DNA of 54,762 bases, from positions 1 to 54,762 of the forward strand of contig SXWH01000289.1 in NCBI GenBank assembly GCA_005791535.1, written 5' to 3'. Positions 8,709 through 18,170 of this stretch are shown piece by piece. Below the pieces are notes generated by a model. That model was given only the letters and a program-made list of their open reading frames with translations, was not told the DNA's origin and searched no databases. The number at the start of each line of letters is the position of its first letter. Within the stretch, counting starts at the first letter, position 1. This DNA is from Verrucomicrobiaceae bacterium (GTDB lineage: Bacteria > Verrucomicrobiota > Verrucomicrobiia > Chthoniobacterales > Chthoniobacteraceae). The position numbers and the translations under genes are program-made.

Positions 8709-10151
8709 ATGGATCCGCTGCTCATTCTGGTTGTTGGGATCTTCGTCGTGGTCGGCGGCATTCTTGCGCTGCGGCTGCACGCATTTCTTGCGCTGGTGCT
8801 CGGTGGTCTCGTTGTTGCCGGGCTAACCGGCGATTCCGCGCTGGCCCGCTACGGCGAGGATAAGAAACTTCCTGCGGCTGAGATCGCAAAGCTGCAGCAG
8901 CAATCCTTCCCGGATCGGCTCGCTCGCGAGTTTGGAAACTCCGCCGGGCGAATCGGCATTCTGATCGCGCTCGCTTCGATTGTCGGCCAATGCCTGATGT
9001 CGAGCGGTGGAGCGGAGCGAATCGTGCGCACTGCGATGGGCGTGCTGGGCGAAGCGAGGGCACCGCTCGCGTTCTTCGTGAGCGGCTATCTGCTCGCGAT
9101 CCCAATATTCTACGACACGGTTTTCCTTTTGCTCATTCCCCTCGGCAAGGCCGTGTGGCTGCACACCCGGCGGAATTACACGCTTTATCTCATCGCCATG
9201 GTGGCAGGTGGAACGATGACACATTCGCTCGTTCCGCCGACCCCGGGTCCGCTGTTCGTCGCCAGCGAATTGAAGGTGGATATGGGCGTCATGATCCTCA
9301 TGGGATGCTTGGTAAGCATCGTATCCGGCGCAGTCGGATACGCCTACGGCGTGTGGCTCAACCGCCGGCTGGAGATTCCGGTTCGTGAAACCTCGCCGGG
9401 TTCTCTCGCGCAATTGGAGTCCATCCTGAAGCGCGACGAAAAGGAGTTGCCTCCATTCTGGCTTTCGATTCTGCCCATCGCGCTTCCGGTGATTTTGATT
9501 GGAGGAAACGCAGTGCTGTCCCCGATGCTTTCAAGCGCCGCGAAAGCCGCGCCCGATAGCTGGCAGGTCACCGCAGCAGCGATAGCCCGTCTTGCGGGGG
9601 ACGCGAATCTCGCCCTCGCGATTTCCTGCGTAATTGCGCTCTTGCTGCTGGCGCGAGCGAGCGGCGGAAAATTTCGCGAACTGAGCGCGCAGATGACGCC
9701 TGCTTTGCAGGACGCCGGCATGATCATTTTGATCACGGCTGCCGGCGGTGCATTCGGTGGTGTGCTCCAACAGACGGGCATTGGTCCGCGAATCGCGGAG
9801 TTGATTGGCGGTTCGCGCGTTGCCGTTCTACCGGTGGCGTGGCTTCTCACCGTACTCATCCGCGCCGCGCAGGGATCGGCGACTGTGGCGATGATAACGT
9901 CCGTCGGGATGTTTTCGGCATTCGCTGATCCGGCGCAGCTCGGTTTTCACCCCGTTTATCTGGCGCTTGCGATTGCGTCCGGCTCGAAGCCGCTTCCGTG
10001 GATGAACGACAGCGGATTCTGGGTCATCGGGAAAATGAGTGGAATGACAGAGCGTGAGACGCTCAAAACCATCACCGTGATGCTCAGCATCGCCGGCACG
10101 ACCGGTCTGCTGGTGACGATGTTCCTCGCAAAAGTGATGCCGATGATTTGA
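8709..10151 (+). CDS. GntP family permease (gluconate/sugar-acid:H+ symporter)
   Basis: Inner-membrane transporter of 480 residues with about 12-14 hydrophobic segments. The N-terminus (LHAFLALVLGGLVVAGLTG), the SIVGQCLMSSGGAERIV segment, the HSLVPPTPGP motif and the late GSKPLPWMNDSGFWVIGKMSG motif are diagnostic of the GntP family. Substrates in the family include gluconate, idonate, fructuronate and hydroxy acids; the sequence does not fix which. It converges on the DUF993 gene with a 13-base gap. Together with the downstream oxidoreductase and aldolase-like genes it suggests uptake and catabolism of a sugar acid or related compound. Confidence 0.93.
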   Translation: MDPLLILVVGIFVVVGGILALRLHAFLALVLGGLVVAGLTGDSALARYGEDKKLPAAEIAKLQQQSFPDRLAREFGNSAGRIGILIALASIVGQCLMSSGGAERIVRTAMGVLGEARAPLAFFVSGYLLAIPIFYDTVFLLLIPLGKAVWLHTRRNYTLYLIAMVAGGTMTHSLVPPTPGPLFVASELKVDMGVMILMGCLVSIVSGAVGYAYGVWLNRRLEIPVRETSPGSLAQLESILKRDEKELPPFWLSILPIALPVILIGGNAVLSPMLSSAAKAAPDSWQVTAAAIARLAGDANLALAISCVIALLLLARASGGKFRELSAQMTPALQDAGMIILITAAGGAFGGVLQQTGIGPRIAELIGGSRVAVLPVAWLLTVLIRAAQGSATVAMITSVGMFSAFADPAQLGFHPVYLALAIASGSKPLPWMNDSGFWVIGKMSGMTERETLKTITVMLSIAGTTGLLVTMFLAKVMPMI

Positions 10152-10164
10152 TCCCGCCGCGCAG

Positions 10165-11283
10165 TTAAAGCCGGATGCCCAGCCGCTCTGCGATCCGTCG
10201 CGGCCTTCGCAATGCTTCTTCCATTCGCGAAGCCTCGTCAGCGTCGCGTAAATCGCGACAGGCCGGATGCGCCTCCGGCGATGTAAGGATTTGCAACGCG
10301 TGGAGAACGTGCGCCGTGCTGTGCTTGTAGGCAGCGGCGCTGGACTTCGCATCGAGGCGGAAGACTTGATCTTCAAGCGACTGGAAAGCCTCAAAAAGCT
10401 TGTATACCCGCGTGTCAAAGCGGCCGGTTCCAGTTGGGAATTGTTTTCCCGGAGCGTCATCGCAGAGCCACATGTCCTTCGCTGCGCAGATGAGCGGCGC
10501 AGCCGAACTCGCCGCGCCGATGAGCAGCGGAAGCCCCGTCTTGATCGCGGTGGCGATGCCAAAGTCGTCCCCGCTGTGCGGGGCGAATTCCAATTTCAAG
10601 TCGCGGCACATCGCCGCCCAGTACAGAAAGTGCGGTTCGTCGAGCGTGCTGATCTTTCCGCCGGTAAACTTCGGGTGAAGAGCGAGCTGCCACAGAAGCC
10701 ATGGCTCGTACGGCGTCGCCCACGGAACGAATGAAGGTTCGAGCGCATGCACGATTCCCGGCCGCACAAGCCACTCGGCAATCTCGTAATACCCGTCGCG
10801 GCGGCGTTCCGGCCCGAGCGAGTTCAGCCAGCGCGAAGTCATAATCATCACTTCGCAATTCTCGTGCTGCTGTACGATGTTGAGCAGCGGCCGGTAACGT
10901 TCCGCGCGGAATCCGCTGTCGTGCTCCGCCCCACGCGCCGTGATGCCGGCGATGAACTTCATCTGCGGAAACGCCGCGCGAAAACGTCGCAGCACCTCGG
11001 CATACATCTCATCATCGAGGTCGAAAATGTAGCCGGTGTCCGCATTCAGCACGGGCACGAGCTCGACTCCATAATGATCGGCTGCGGATTTCATCCACTG
11101 GATGCTCGCGGCGAATCCATCCCAGTCCGGCTGACGATTGCGGACTGGAAGCAGCACCGCCGAACACAACCGGGCTTTTGTGCGGTGATCCACGAGTTCT
11201 TCCTCCGCCGTCCATGCCCATTTCGTTTCCTGCCAAGTCGTGGATGGCGTGAGGTCCTCCGGTTTCTCAATCAGCGTTTTCAT
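10165..11283 (-). CDS. DUF993 family protein (dihydrodipicolinate synthase-like TIM barrel)
   Basis: A soluble 372-residue protein resembling DUF993 proteins, which are distant members of the DHDPS/N-acetylneuraminate lyase aldolase superfamily. Visible landmarks are LCSAVLLPVRNRQPDWDGFAASIQWM (barrel entry), NADTGYIFDLDDE, FIAGITARG, and LIGAASSAAPLICAAKDMW in the C-terminal half. The open frame extends 38 residues further upstream, but the ATG at 11283 overlaps the stop of the oxidoreductase gene (ATGA) and begins the conserved sequence. Co-translation with the oxidoreductase suggests sequential steps in one pathway, possibly a retro-aldol cleavage after a redox step. Substrate unknown. Confidence 0.85.
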   Translation of the reverse strand: MKTLIEKPEDLTPSTTWQETKWAWTAEEELVDHRTKARLCSAVLLPVRNRQPDWDGFAASIQWMKSAADHYGVELVPVLNADTGYIFDLDDEMYAEVLRRFRAAFPQMKFIAGITARGAEHDSGFRAERYRPLLNIVQQHENCEVMIMTSRWLNSLGPERRRDGYYEIAEWLVRPGIVHALEPSFVPWATPYEPWLLWQLALHPKFTGGKISTLDEPHFLYWAAMCRDLKLEFAPHSGDDFGIATAIKTGLPLLIGAASSAAPLICAAKDMWLCDDAPGKQFPTGTGRFDTRVYKLFEAFQSLEDQVFRLDAKSSAAAYKHSTAHVLHALQILTSPEAHPACRDLRDADEASRMEEALRRPRRIAERLGIRL

Positions 11284-12764
11284 GCTCCGAGCTTCTTCTT
11301 GATTTCCTTGAGCTGCGCAAACTCCGGTCGCTGCGTGTAAAACTTGTCGAGCGGATAGCAGCCGCTGATGAGCCCGTTTCGCGGAGCTGTGGTGCATTCA
11401 CTGAATGTCCGGCAGATGAACTTTTTCTCAACGGGTTTGCCGGCAATCGCATCAGCCAGCATGGAGGGATAGGAAAGGACTGCGCGACCGAGTCCGATCG
11501 CGTCCGCCCATCCGTTTCGCACGATTGCGGAAGCAACCTGCGGGAGAAACTCCTGCAAATACGTGTAGCCCGATCCAATTACGTAAAGCTCCCGCGGTGC
11601 GCGGCTCTTTACTGCGCGCACGGAGTGGATCTGCCGGGCGACATCGATGAGCGGATCGTAAGCGGGTTGGTATCCGTCGCTCGGCGGGAAGGAAGCCGGC
11701 CGCTGCAGGTGAGGCGTGTAATATGGCGAGCCCGCAGTGGTGTTGAGCACCTTGATTCCGAGTTCTCCGCACAGCGTCACGAAGCGATGTGTTTCGGTGA
11801 GGTCGATCTCATCCGGATTGTCCGGATTTACGCCGAAGCCATATCGGTAGGGCGTGCACGTGGAGCTGTCCTCCGGGATTCCCGGTCCCAGTTTTCCCGG
11901 ATGTGCGCGGGTCGGGTCCGGCCGGTACGGGATTTTGTCAAAAAGGCTCAGCCGCACGCCGAAATCGATGGGGTTTCCGTCTGCACGAATCCCCTCGACG
12001 ATCTCGCGGAGAACGCGGGTGCGGTTCTCAAAAGAGCCGCCGTATTTGCCCGGTCGGGTATGCGCGCCAAGAAACTCGTGCAGCAGATAGCCGTGGCAGT
12101 GTTTGATGTCCAAGAAGTCCGCGCCCACTTCGTGCGCAATCCGCGCTGCCCGCACGAAATCGCGAATCAGTTCCTCGATCTCGTCGTCGGTAAACATCTG
12201 GGCGTCGCTCGTGACCTTGAACCGGGGATCGAGAATCGGGTGTCGGAATGCGACACGCGGCTCAAATCGTGTCTTTTCGTTTGGCCGGCAGAAGCGACCG
12301 GAGTGGGTAAGCTGGAATCCGATCACCAAGTCATCCGTAGTTCCATAGCGTTCCGAGTGGGCCTTTTTGAGAATGCCGACCAGTTCGTGCAGCCCGGCTT
12401 TGTTATCCGAATTGATGATCAGTTGGTTTGGATTCGCCCTGCCGTCCGGCCGCACGGCCATGGCTTCCGCGCCGCAGATCATTTTCGCACCGCTTTCGCC
12501 GAAGCGTTGCCAGCGCCGGCGCATCTCGTCTGTGACGCCGCCTGTCGTGGTTCCATCCCAGCCTTCCATCGGATGGATCACGATTCGGTTACCCGGTCGC
12601 TTTCCGTTTACCGTGATATCTGCCGGCGAGGACACCGGTGACGGCTCCACTGTGATCGGCTCGGCGGGAATCTCAATTCCAAGTGATGCACATACGGATT
12701 GGAAATCCTCCAGCGACTTCAAGGAGCCGAGGCGCACGAGTGGAGCGGGTAAAGGTGAGTTCAT
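11280..12764 (-). CDS. NADH:flavin oxidoreductase, old yellow enzyme family
   Basis: FMN-dependent TIM-barrel oxidoreductase of 494 residues, longer than the usual 350-400 for a single-domain OYE. Motifs include KMICGAEAMAV, GFQLTHSGRF, and IKHCHGYLLHEFLG followed by KYGGSFENRTRVLREIV, the classic region that binds FMN and substrate. There is no second NAD(P)-binding domain of the 2,4-dienoyl-CoA reductase type. It forms a two-gene operon with the DUF993 gene (ATGA overlap) and is transcribed divergently from a LysR regulator. The natural substrate cannot be predicted; the context of sugar-acid transport and xylose isomerase suggests a carbohydrate-derived ketone or enone. Confidence 0.9.
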   Translation of the reverse strand: MNSPLPAPLVRLGSLKSLEDFQSVCASLGIEIPAEPITVEPSPVSSPADITVNGKRPGNRIVIHPMEGWDGTTTGGVTDEMRRRWQRFGESGAKMICGAEAMAVRPDGRANPNQLIINSDNKAGLHELVGILKKAHSERYGTTDDLVIGFQLTHSGRFCRPNEKTRFEPRVAFRHPILDPRFKVTSDAQMFTDDEIEELIRDFVRAARIAHEVGADFLDIKHCHGYLLHEFLGAHTRPGKYGGSFENRTRVLREIVEGIRADGNPIDFGVRLSLFDKIPYRPDPTRAHPGKLGPGIPEDSSTCTPYRYGFGVNPDNPDEIDLTETHRFVTLCGELGIKVLNTTAGSPYYTPHLQRPASFPPSDGYQPAYDPLIDVARQIHSVRAVKSRAPRELYVIGSGYTYLQEFLPQVASAIVRNGWADAIGLGRAVLSYPSMLADAIAGKPVEKKFICRTFSECTTAPRNGLISGCYPLDKFYTQRPEFAQLKEIKKKLGA

Positions 12765-12801
12765 GATTCTGGAAACGTGGCGATTTGCGGAGCGCTGGTA
12801 A

Positions 12802-12817
12802 AACAGTACTTTCTGTT
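12802..12817. promoter_or_regulatory. Inverted repeat in the divergent oxidoreductase/LysR intergenic region
   Basis: AACAG-TACTTT-CTGTT is a perfect 5-base dyad with a 6-base spacer, placed in the 73-base gap between the divergent starts at 12764 and 12838. LysR regulators typically bind dyads in such positions and control both the divergent operon and themselves. Assignment is by position and symmetry only. Confidence 0.4.
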
Positions 12818-12837
12818 GTACATGGATGGTTTTTCCG

Positions 12838-13713
12838 ATGGAACTGTATCAACTCGAATACTTCATCGCAGCCGCCCGGGAACGCAGCTTCACCCGTGCG
12901 GCGCGGCGTTTGAATCTCGCGCAGGCGGCGCTGAGTGAGCAGATGCGTAATCTTGAGGCGGAACTTGGCTCGGCGCTGTTCCATCGGGGTCGGCGCGAAA
13001 CGACGCTCACCGCTGCCGGCGAAACGCTCCTCAGTCATGCAGAGGGGCTTCTCGCGCGGGCGGCCGATGTGAAGCGGGCGGTGACCGATGTCGGGGCATT
13101 ACGAAGCGGTCGCCTTGCAATCGGGGCGATTCCCTCGGTGAGCGCGTGCGTTTTGCCCGCTGTGATCGCGCGGTTCTGCAAGCGGTATCCCACGATTGAG
13201 TTGTCGGTTATTGAGGGAACCTCGGGCGGCGTTGTGCAGTGCTTGGAAAGTGGGCAGGTGGAACTCGGCGTCGTTCAGCTTCCGACTGTTGGCGCTCAAT
13301 TTCAGGAGATTCTTTTGTTCAATGAACCGTTCGCAGTTCTGGTTCCCAGGAGTCACCCGTTCGCCAATCGCAGGCAAATCGGGCTGGCTGCGCTCGCGGC
13401 GGAGGGTTTCATTTTTTACAAGGGGCGTGCGCGTGACGCCGCGCTCTCGGCTTGTCGGAGCGCGGGATTTGAACCGCGCATTGCATGTGAGAGCAGCGAG
13501 TTGGAGACGATTCGATCCCTCGTTGCTGCGGGACTTGGCATTGCGTTGCTGCCGGGGCTCGCCCTCAAGCAGCCTGGAAAACACTGTAATGTGGTCCGAT
13601 TGGCGGGCAGTCCGCTCAAGCGTGATGTCGGCTTGCTGTGCCATCGTTCAAAGCAGCTGTCTCCCGCCGCGACCGAGTTCGTGGCGCTGCTTCGAGCCAC
13701 CCGATTTGTGTGA
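12838..13713 (+). CDS. LysR family transcriptional regulator
   Basis: A 291-residue one-component regulator. The N-terminal winged helix-turn-helix (residues 1-60, ELYQLEYFIAAARERSFTRAARRLNLAQAALSEQ) is textbook LysR, followed by a linker helix and a periplasmic-binding-like effector domain (about 90-285). The ATG at 12838 was chosen because MELYQLEYF is the standard LysR beginning; an earlier in-frame start at 12826 would add four residues. Divergent position relative to the OYE-DUF993 operon makes it the probable regulator of that operon. The effector is likely an intermediate of the pathway (inference). Confidence 0.93.
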   Translation: MELYQLEYFIAAARERSFTRAARRLNLAQAALSEQMRNLEAELGSALFHRGRRETTLTAAGETLLSHAEGLLARAADVKRAVTDVGALRSGRLAIGAIPSVSACVLPAVIARFCKRYPTIELSVIEGTSGGVVQCLESGQVELGVVQLPTVGAQFQEILLFNEPFAVLVPRSHPFANRRQIGLAALAAEGFIFYKGRARDAALSACRSAGFEPRIACESSELETIRSLVAAGLGIALLPGLALKQPGKHCNVVRLAGSPLKRDVGLLCHRSKQLSPAATEFVALLRATRFV

Positions 13714-14045
13714 CAATTCGAGAGCTTTCCGGGCGGCCGGCTCGTGATCGCCGTTTACGCGCTATTCGCGGCGTACCTTCCTGCCCGTTGTGTTCATGTT
13801 TCGCACGATGGAAGTGTGCGACTGGCCGCAGTGGCGTACCCCTTGAACCTGCTCGGCTACGATGTTTGTTATCGGGGGATTGATTTCATAGCGGCAAGCG
13901 TTGTGAAGGCTATCGGCGGAGAACGCACGCGGAGGGTCTCGGTGTCGGGACTCGCAGTCGAAATCCTGCCATTTTTGGACGTCGTGGTTTGCTGCTCCTC
14001 TGGAACTCTAACCGGCGATAATGAGCGTTGATCGGCCCCGTACAC
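13714..14045. other. Intergenic region without a convincing gene
   Basis: About 330 bases between the LysR gene and the hairpin after xylA. An open frame of 95 codons (13744-14031, GTG start) exists, but it has no ribosome binding site and no recognisable domain. A short stretch in another frame spells DWPQWR, reminiscent of the start of PQQ-propeller proteins, but it is immediately followed by a stop. I treat the region as non-coding or as gene debris. Confidence 0.4.
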
Positions 14046-14085
14046 AATCAAGGCGGAGCCACCGTTTCGGGAGCTCCGCCTGATT
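14046..14085 (-). terminator. Hairpin downstream of xylA
   Basis: An 8-base GC stem (GGCGGAGC/GCTCCGCC) extended by AATCA/TGATT past a single bulged base gives a strong stem-loop 27 bases after the xylA stop. On the xylA strand it is followed by only a short T-poor tract (TGTGTACGG), so it may terminate weakly or stabilise the 3' end. Confidence 0.6.
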
Positions 14086-14111
14086 GCGAGTAATTGCGAA
14101 CAGCGGGACGT

Positions 14112-15431
14112 TTAGTCCATGTAATCGTTGATGATGTTCTCGAGCATTTCCTGACGCCCGCTCGCGGGGAGCAGGTCGTCCGGCAGACCGAGGGCATGTT
14201 TCTCAAGGCTGGCGAAAGTCGCCTTTTTGCTTGTGATGGTTTGACCGATGCCGCTGCCGAAGGTGGAGTAACGCTCCTTCACGATGCCGTCGAGAACGCC
14301 GTCCTGAATAATTGCGTGGGCGATTTTCAAGCCCCGGGCGAATGCATCCATGCCGCCGATGTGCGCGTGGAAAAGGTCCACGGGCTCGTAGCTTTCGCGG
14401 CGTACTTTTGCGTCGAAGTTCAGACCGCCTGTCTTGAAGCCTCCCATTCTCAGAAGCTGGAGCATCATCTGCGTGGTCATGTAAACGTTCGTCGGGAACT
14501 GGTCGGTATCCCATCCGATGAGCTCGTCGCCGGTGTTTGCATCTATACTGCCGAGTGCGCCGGCATTTGCCGCGACGTTCAATTCATGCTCCACGCGGTG
14601 CAGCGCGAGGGTGGCGTGGTTGGTCTCGATGTTGAGCTTGAAGTGATCGAGCAATCCGTATTCGCGGAGGAAATTGAGACACGCCGCGCTGTCGCTGTCG
14701 TACTGGTGCGTGGAGGGTTCCCGTGGCTTGGGCTCGATGTAGAACTGGCCCTTGAAGCCGATCGCTTTCTTATACTCGACTGCCATGTGGAGGAAGTGTG
14801 CGAGATTGTCCACTTCGCGCTTCATGTCGGTATTCAAAAGTGTGGCGTAACCTTCGCGGCCGCCCCAGAACGTGTAACCCAGACCGCCGAGGCGGTGAGT
14901 CACATCCATCGCTTTCTTCACCTGCGCTGCGGCGTAGGCGTAAACGTCGGCGTTCGGGCTGGTGGCTGCGCCTTGCATGTAGCGAGGATGCGCGAAGAGG
15001 CAGGCGGTTCCCCACAGGAGTTTGATTCCGGTTTGCTTCTGGAGCTTCTTCAGATGGTCTGCCACGGCGTCGAGGGCGTCGTTGCTCGCCTTGAGATTTC
15101 CGAGCTCCGGCGCGACATCGCGATCGTGGAAGCAGTAGAAATCCATGCCGATTTTCTGCATGAACTCGAAGCCGGCGTCAGCGACACGGGTCGCATTCTC
15201 GATGGAATTGCTTCCGTCGTCCCAAGGACGCAGACGGGTGCCACCGCCGAATGGATCGCTCAGTGTGTTTTTCATGGCGTGCCAGTACGCCATCGAGAAG
15301 CGAAGGTGATCCTTCATCTTCTTTTTGCCGACGAGTTCGTCGGGATTGTAGTGGCGGAAGGCGAGGCGGTTCTTTGTTTTTGGTCCCTCGTATTTGATGG
15401 TCCCGATCTTCGGAAAATATTCCTGACTCAT
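14112..15431 (-). CDS. xylA: Xylose isomerase
   Basis: Interconverts D-xylose and D-xylulose (also glucose/fructose) with two divalent metals; 439 residues, the length of the E. coli-type enzymes. Catalytic and metal-binding residues fall at expected places: His102 and Asp105 ([11 protein letters not shown]), Glu233 and Lys235 (YIEPKPREP), Glu269 and His272 ([10 protein letters not shown]), Asp297, Asp308 and Asp310 (GWDTDQFPT). The ATG at 15431 is preferred over an upstream in-frame start because MSQEYFP begins the conserved N-terminus; no clear SD is present. No xylulokinase or xylose transporter lies in the window, so the gene stands alone here. Confidence 0.97.
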   Translation of the reverse strand: MSQEYFPKIGTIKYEGPKTKNRLAFRHYNPDELVGKKKMKDHLRFSMAYWHAMKNTLSDPFGGGTRLRPWDDGSNSIENATRVADAGFEFMQKIGMDFYCFHDRDVAPELGNLKASNDALDAVADHLKKLQKQTGIKLLWGTACLFAHPRYMQGAATSPNADVYAYAAAQVKKAMDVTHRLGGLGYTFWGGREGYATLLNTDMKREVDNLAHFLHMAVEYKKAIGFKGQFYIEPKPREPSTHQYDSDSAACLNFLREYGLLDHFKLNIETNHATLALHRVEHELNVAANAGALGSIDANTGDELIGWDTDQFPTNVYMTTQMMLQLLRMGGFKTGGLNFDAKVRRESYEPVDLFHAHIGGMDAFARGLKIAHAIIQDGVLDGIVKERYSTFGSGIGQTITSKKATFASLEKHALGLPDDLLPASGRQEMLENIINDYMD

Positions 15432-15735
15432 GGTGTTTGTTGTTTGTGTGATGGGTTTCGGAAGGCAGAGCGCCTTCACTTCGCGGGCAGAATGAACCGA
15501 AACTCGGTCAGGTTCCAGATTTGTTCCGGTCTATTCATTGAGAAATCGGGTCACTACCTGCGGTGCGTAGATTTGTCCGGATAAACCGTATGTGTGGTAT
15601 TCGGTTCGTATGACTGTTCAGATTTGGGTACAGCGACCGTTCGCGATTCATGCAGGGATTTTCGGTTCGCTCGCACGTTGCTTCTCGTGAGCTTGAGCAG
15701 GCGCCGTGGAAATCACCCAAGGTCCCGGAAAGCAA
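15432..15735. other. Intergenic region upstream of xylA
   Basis: About 300 bases hold no gene I can support. It must contain the xylA promoter, but no clear -35/-10 pair or sugar-regulator operator is recognisable by eye. The far end contains the terminator hairpin of the alanine-rich protein gene. Confidence 0.5.
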
Positions 15736-15763
15736 AATGGCCGGACGATGTCGTCCGGCCATT
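15736..15763 (-). terminator. Rho-independent terminator of the alanine-rich protein gene
   Basis: A perfect 12-base stem (AATGGCCGGACG/CGTCCGGCCATT) with a four-base loop, followed on the minus strand by a T-rich tract (TTTTGCTTT). It lies 25 bases past the stop of the 759-residue protein and is the clearest intrinsic terminator in the window. Confidence 0.85.
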
Positions 15764-15788
15764 CGCGAGTTACTATCGGGACAATGAA

Positions 15789-18068
15789 TTAACCGTTGCG
15801 CTTGTCGGTTTCCTTGTCATTGAAGATATTCTGAAGGTCGGTGTTCGAATTCTTCGTGCCGTCTTCAAAAATCTGGTCGAAGTTGCCGGTCTGGTTGCGG
15901 ACCTTGTTCAGTGAGTTCAGCACTTCAAGGGCATCAGGCGTGCCGGCTTTACCGCCGCCTTTGACGAATGCCTTCTCCAGCGCGCCGCCGGTTGCGAACA
16001 GGGCATCCCGTTGGACCGCTGGAAGACCGGCGCTGTGGATTGTGAGTGCAATGCTGCCCGCGATGTCCTCGGCGACGCTGAGGTCCGCAATAAGTGCTTT
16101 CGATTCCTCAACCGACTTCTTCGAAAGCACGCTCATGACTGCCGAACCCAAAGCGATGATCGCCTTGTCGCGGGCGGCGATTTTCGTTGCGTCGGAGACT
16201 GCATTGCCACCGTAAGCTTGGATGAGTGAGTTGGTGAGCAGCGCTGCAACCTCGCCAAGCTCGTCACCGCGATTTGCGGTCGAGACTCCAGGCTTGGCTT
16301 GGATGGCCTTTCCGAGAGCAGTTGCCAGCGTCTTGATGGTGGCCACTTTGAGCGGCTTGCCAGCGACCGTGCCGGTTTCGCTCACAAGTGCACCGACTTT
16401 CGCGGCAACTTCCGTTGCACGTTCTTCACCGACTGCGGCCGCGACTGCGGCTGCGATAACGGGCGCTTTTGAAATCGAGGTCTTACCGAGCGGAATGATT
16501 GCGGCGGTGATGTCACCAGCCTGCGATTCGTCCGCGAGTGATGCACCGACCGCGGCGTTCAGAGCGAACTTGGAGTTCGCCGTAGCAAGTGCCACTGCAA
16601 ACGCCTTCTTGTCTGCGACACCGCTCAGGGCCGCTGTGCGGTAGGCGACGTCGGTTGCGGCTTTGGATGCCTTCGACATGATGGCATTGGCCGTGGCAAC
16701 GGCGGCAGCGTTTGCAGTCGCCGGGCTCGCTGCGATGTTCAGTTCAGCAATACCAGCCGCCATGAAGCCCACTGCGGAGTATGATTTCACTTTCGGTGCG
16801 ATGGCTACGCCGAGTGCGTTGCGCGAATCCGAAGTGGTAAAGAGCGTTCCCGCCTGAATTAGCGCTTTGATGGCTGCGTCGGCAGATTCGGGATTGAGAG
16901 CGCCGATTCCGGAGATGACTCCAGCGCCGATTCCCGCGGCCTTGGTGGCATCCTGATTGGTCGCGAGTTTCGTCACGATTGCGGCGAGCTTGGCTTCATT
17001 GTCGCCGTTGCCCGTTGCGACAGTCGCAGCAATCTTCGAGCGGTCGGTTACGCTGGGAAGATAGGCATCCAGCACTCCATTGACATCGGCGGCCGAGCCC
17101 GCACGGAGAACGCCTTGTGCGATAAGTGCCTTTGCTGCGTCCTTCTGGTTTGCCGAGAGTCCGTTGAAAAGAGCGGTCTTGTCGGTGTGGGTCTCGGTAG
17201 TTGCGGCAATTACTTCGCCGAGTGCCTTTGCGAGCTTCGCGTTTGCTACGTAACCTTGAGCAGCGCTTAGAAGCTGGGCGTTCGTCTGTGCGCCGAGGGA
17301 GGCGATGTATCCGCCGAGAATGCTTCCCGCTGCGGCCGGGATTCCCGAGGCGACGGCTGCTGCGGCTGCTTCAGCCTGCGTCTTGCGGTCCGCAGCGGCG
17401 AGTTCGTCAGTCAGAAACCCTTGAGAGAAAGATTCGAATGCGGCAGCGGACTTCGCAGCGCTGGTGCCGAGTGCCTTCGAGGTGTCGGCGAGCAGTTTGC
17501 CAACTTCTGCCGGAGTGCCGCCGAAATCGGTCGGGCCCGTACCGCCCAGCGCCTGGCCGACTGCGAGCGCGACCGCCGGTGAGGTGGCCTTGATTGCGCC
17601 GGAGAGCGCAACGGCTTTGCCGGTCGCGGTCAGTGCTGCCGTTGTGTTACCGGCATTCACGTTGAAGACAGCCTTTGTCACCGCGGCGATCACCGATGCG
17701 TCGGTGATGTTGTTGTTTGCGATCGCGGTCGCGATTACCTGCCCGGCGATCTTATCCTTGTCGCCGCGCTTCTTGCCCGCGCCGTCCACTTGCAGTGCGG
17801 ACTCGACGATCGCCGCGACCTGTGCCGGGGTAGCTCCCGCTGGGAGTGTATCGAGCGCGAGGCAAAGGGCGTGGAGAAGATCGTTCGGACTGGCAGTGGC
17901 GACCGTAGTGCCGGCCTTGATTCCGGGAATGGTCGCGAGCTTGGAGTTGATCAGCGTTACGCCTGCTGCGTCTGCCATCGCTGAATTGGCCGCGATAAGC
18001 GAGAGTGCTACGACTGCCGGGGCGATGTGTCGGCTGAGGATGCGGAACGGTTTGGATGTGGTAGTCAT
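15789..18068 (-). CDS. Exported alanine-rich protein of unknown function, 759 residues
   Basis: No family recognised. The N-terminus has a signal peptide (about residues 14-33, ending ANSAMADA), so it is exported. The rest is almost wholly Ala, Val, Thr, Gly, Lys and Asp with few aromatics and one Cys, arranged as loosely repeating amphipathic helices: units of roughly 40-60 residues such as VIAAATTETHTDK...AKALIAQGV and AAGIGAGVISGIG...DAAIKALIQAG. The last 50 residues differ: polar and Asn/Asp-rich, ending QIFEDGTKNSNTDLQNIF. It is a single gene with its own strong terminator, which suggests substantial expression. A solenoid-like structural or surface protein is possible. Confident as a gene, not as to function. 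Confidence 0.88.
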   Translation of the reverse strand: MTTTSKPFRILSRHIAPAVVALSLIAANSAMADAAGVTLINSKLATIPGIKAGTTVATASPNDLLHALCLALDTLPAGATPAQVAAIVESALQVDGAGKKRGDKDKIAGQVIATAIANNNITDASVIAAVTKAVFNVNAGNTTAALTATGKAVALSGAIKATSPAVALAVGQALGGTGPTDFGGTPAEVGKLLADTSKALGTSAAKSAAAFESFSQGFLTDELAAADRKTQAEAAAAAVASGIPAAAGSILGGYIASLGAQTNAQLLSAAQGYVANAKLAKALGEVIAATTETHTDKTALFNGLSANQKDAAKALIAQGVLRAGSAADVNGVLDAYLPSVTDRSKIAATVATGNGDNEAKLAAIVTKLATNQDATKAAGIGAGVISGIGALNPESADAAIKALIQAGTLFTTSDSRNALGVAIAPKVKSYSAVGFMAAGIAELNIAASPATANAAAVATANAIMSKASKAATDVAYRTAALSGVADKKAFAVALATANSKFALNAAVGASLADESQAGDITAAIIPLGKTSISKAPVIAAAVAAAVGEERATEVAAKVGALVSETGTVAGKPLKVATIKTLATALGKAIQAKPGVSTANRGDELGEVAALLTNSLIQAYGGNAVSDATKIAARDKAIIALGSAVMSVLSKKSVEESKALIADLSVAEDIAGSIALTIHSAGLPAVQRDALFATGGALEKAFVKGGGKAGTPDALEVLNSLNKVRNQTGNFDQIFEDGTKNSNTDLQNIFNDKETDKRNG

Positions 18069-18170
18069 GGTTAGAGCAGTTGATTCTTGGTTTGAAAGTT
18101 TTTAGCAGGTATATCTCAGGGCAGCAATCTCCCCGTTTCGAAGTGATCCGCAATCTCTTTTTCTGAAAAA

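Noticed and set aside
13799..13850. DWPQWR-like stretch suggesting a PQQ-propeller gene
   Set aside because: Immediately followed by a stop and no propeller sequence follows; probably chance.
14094..15584. 496-codon open frame on the plus strand opposite xylA
   Set aside because: Shadow of xylA, whose catalytic residues are all present on the minus strand.
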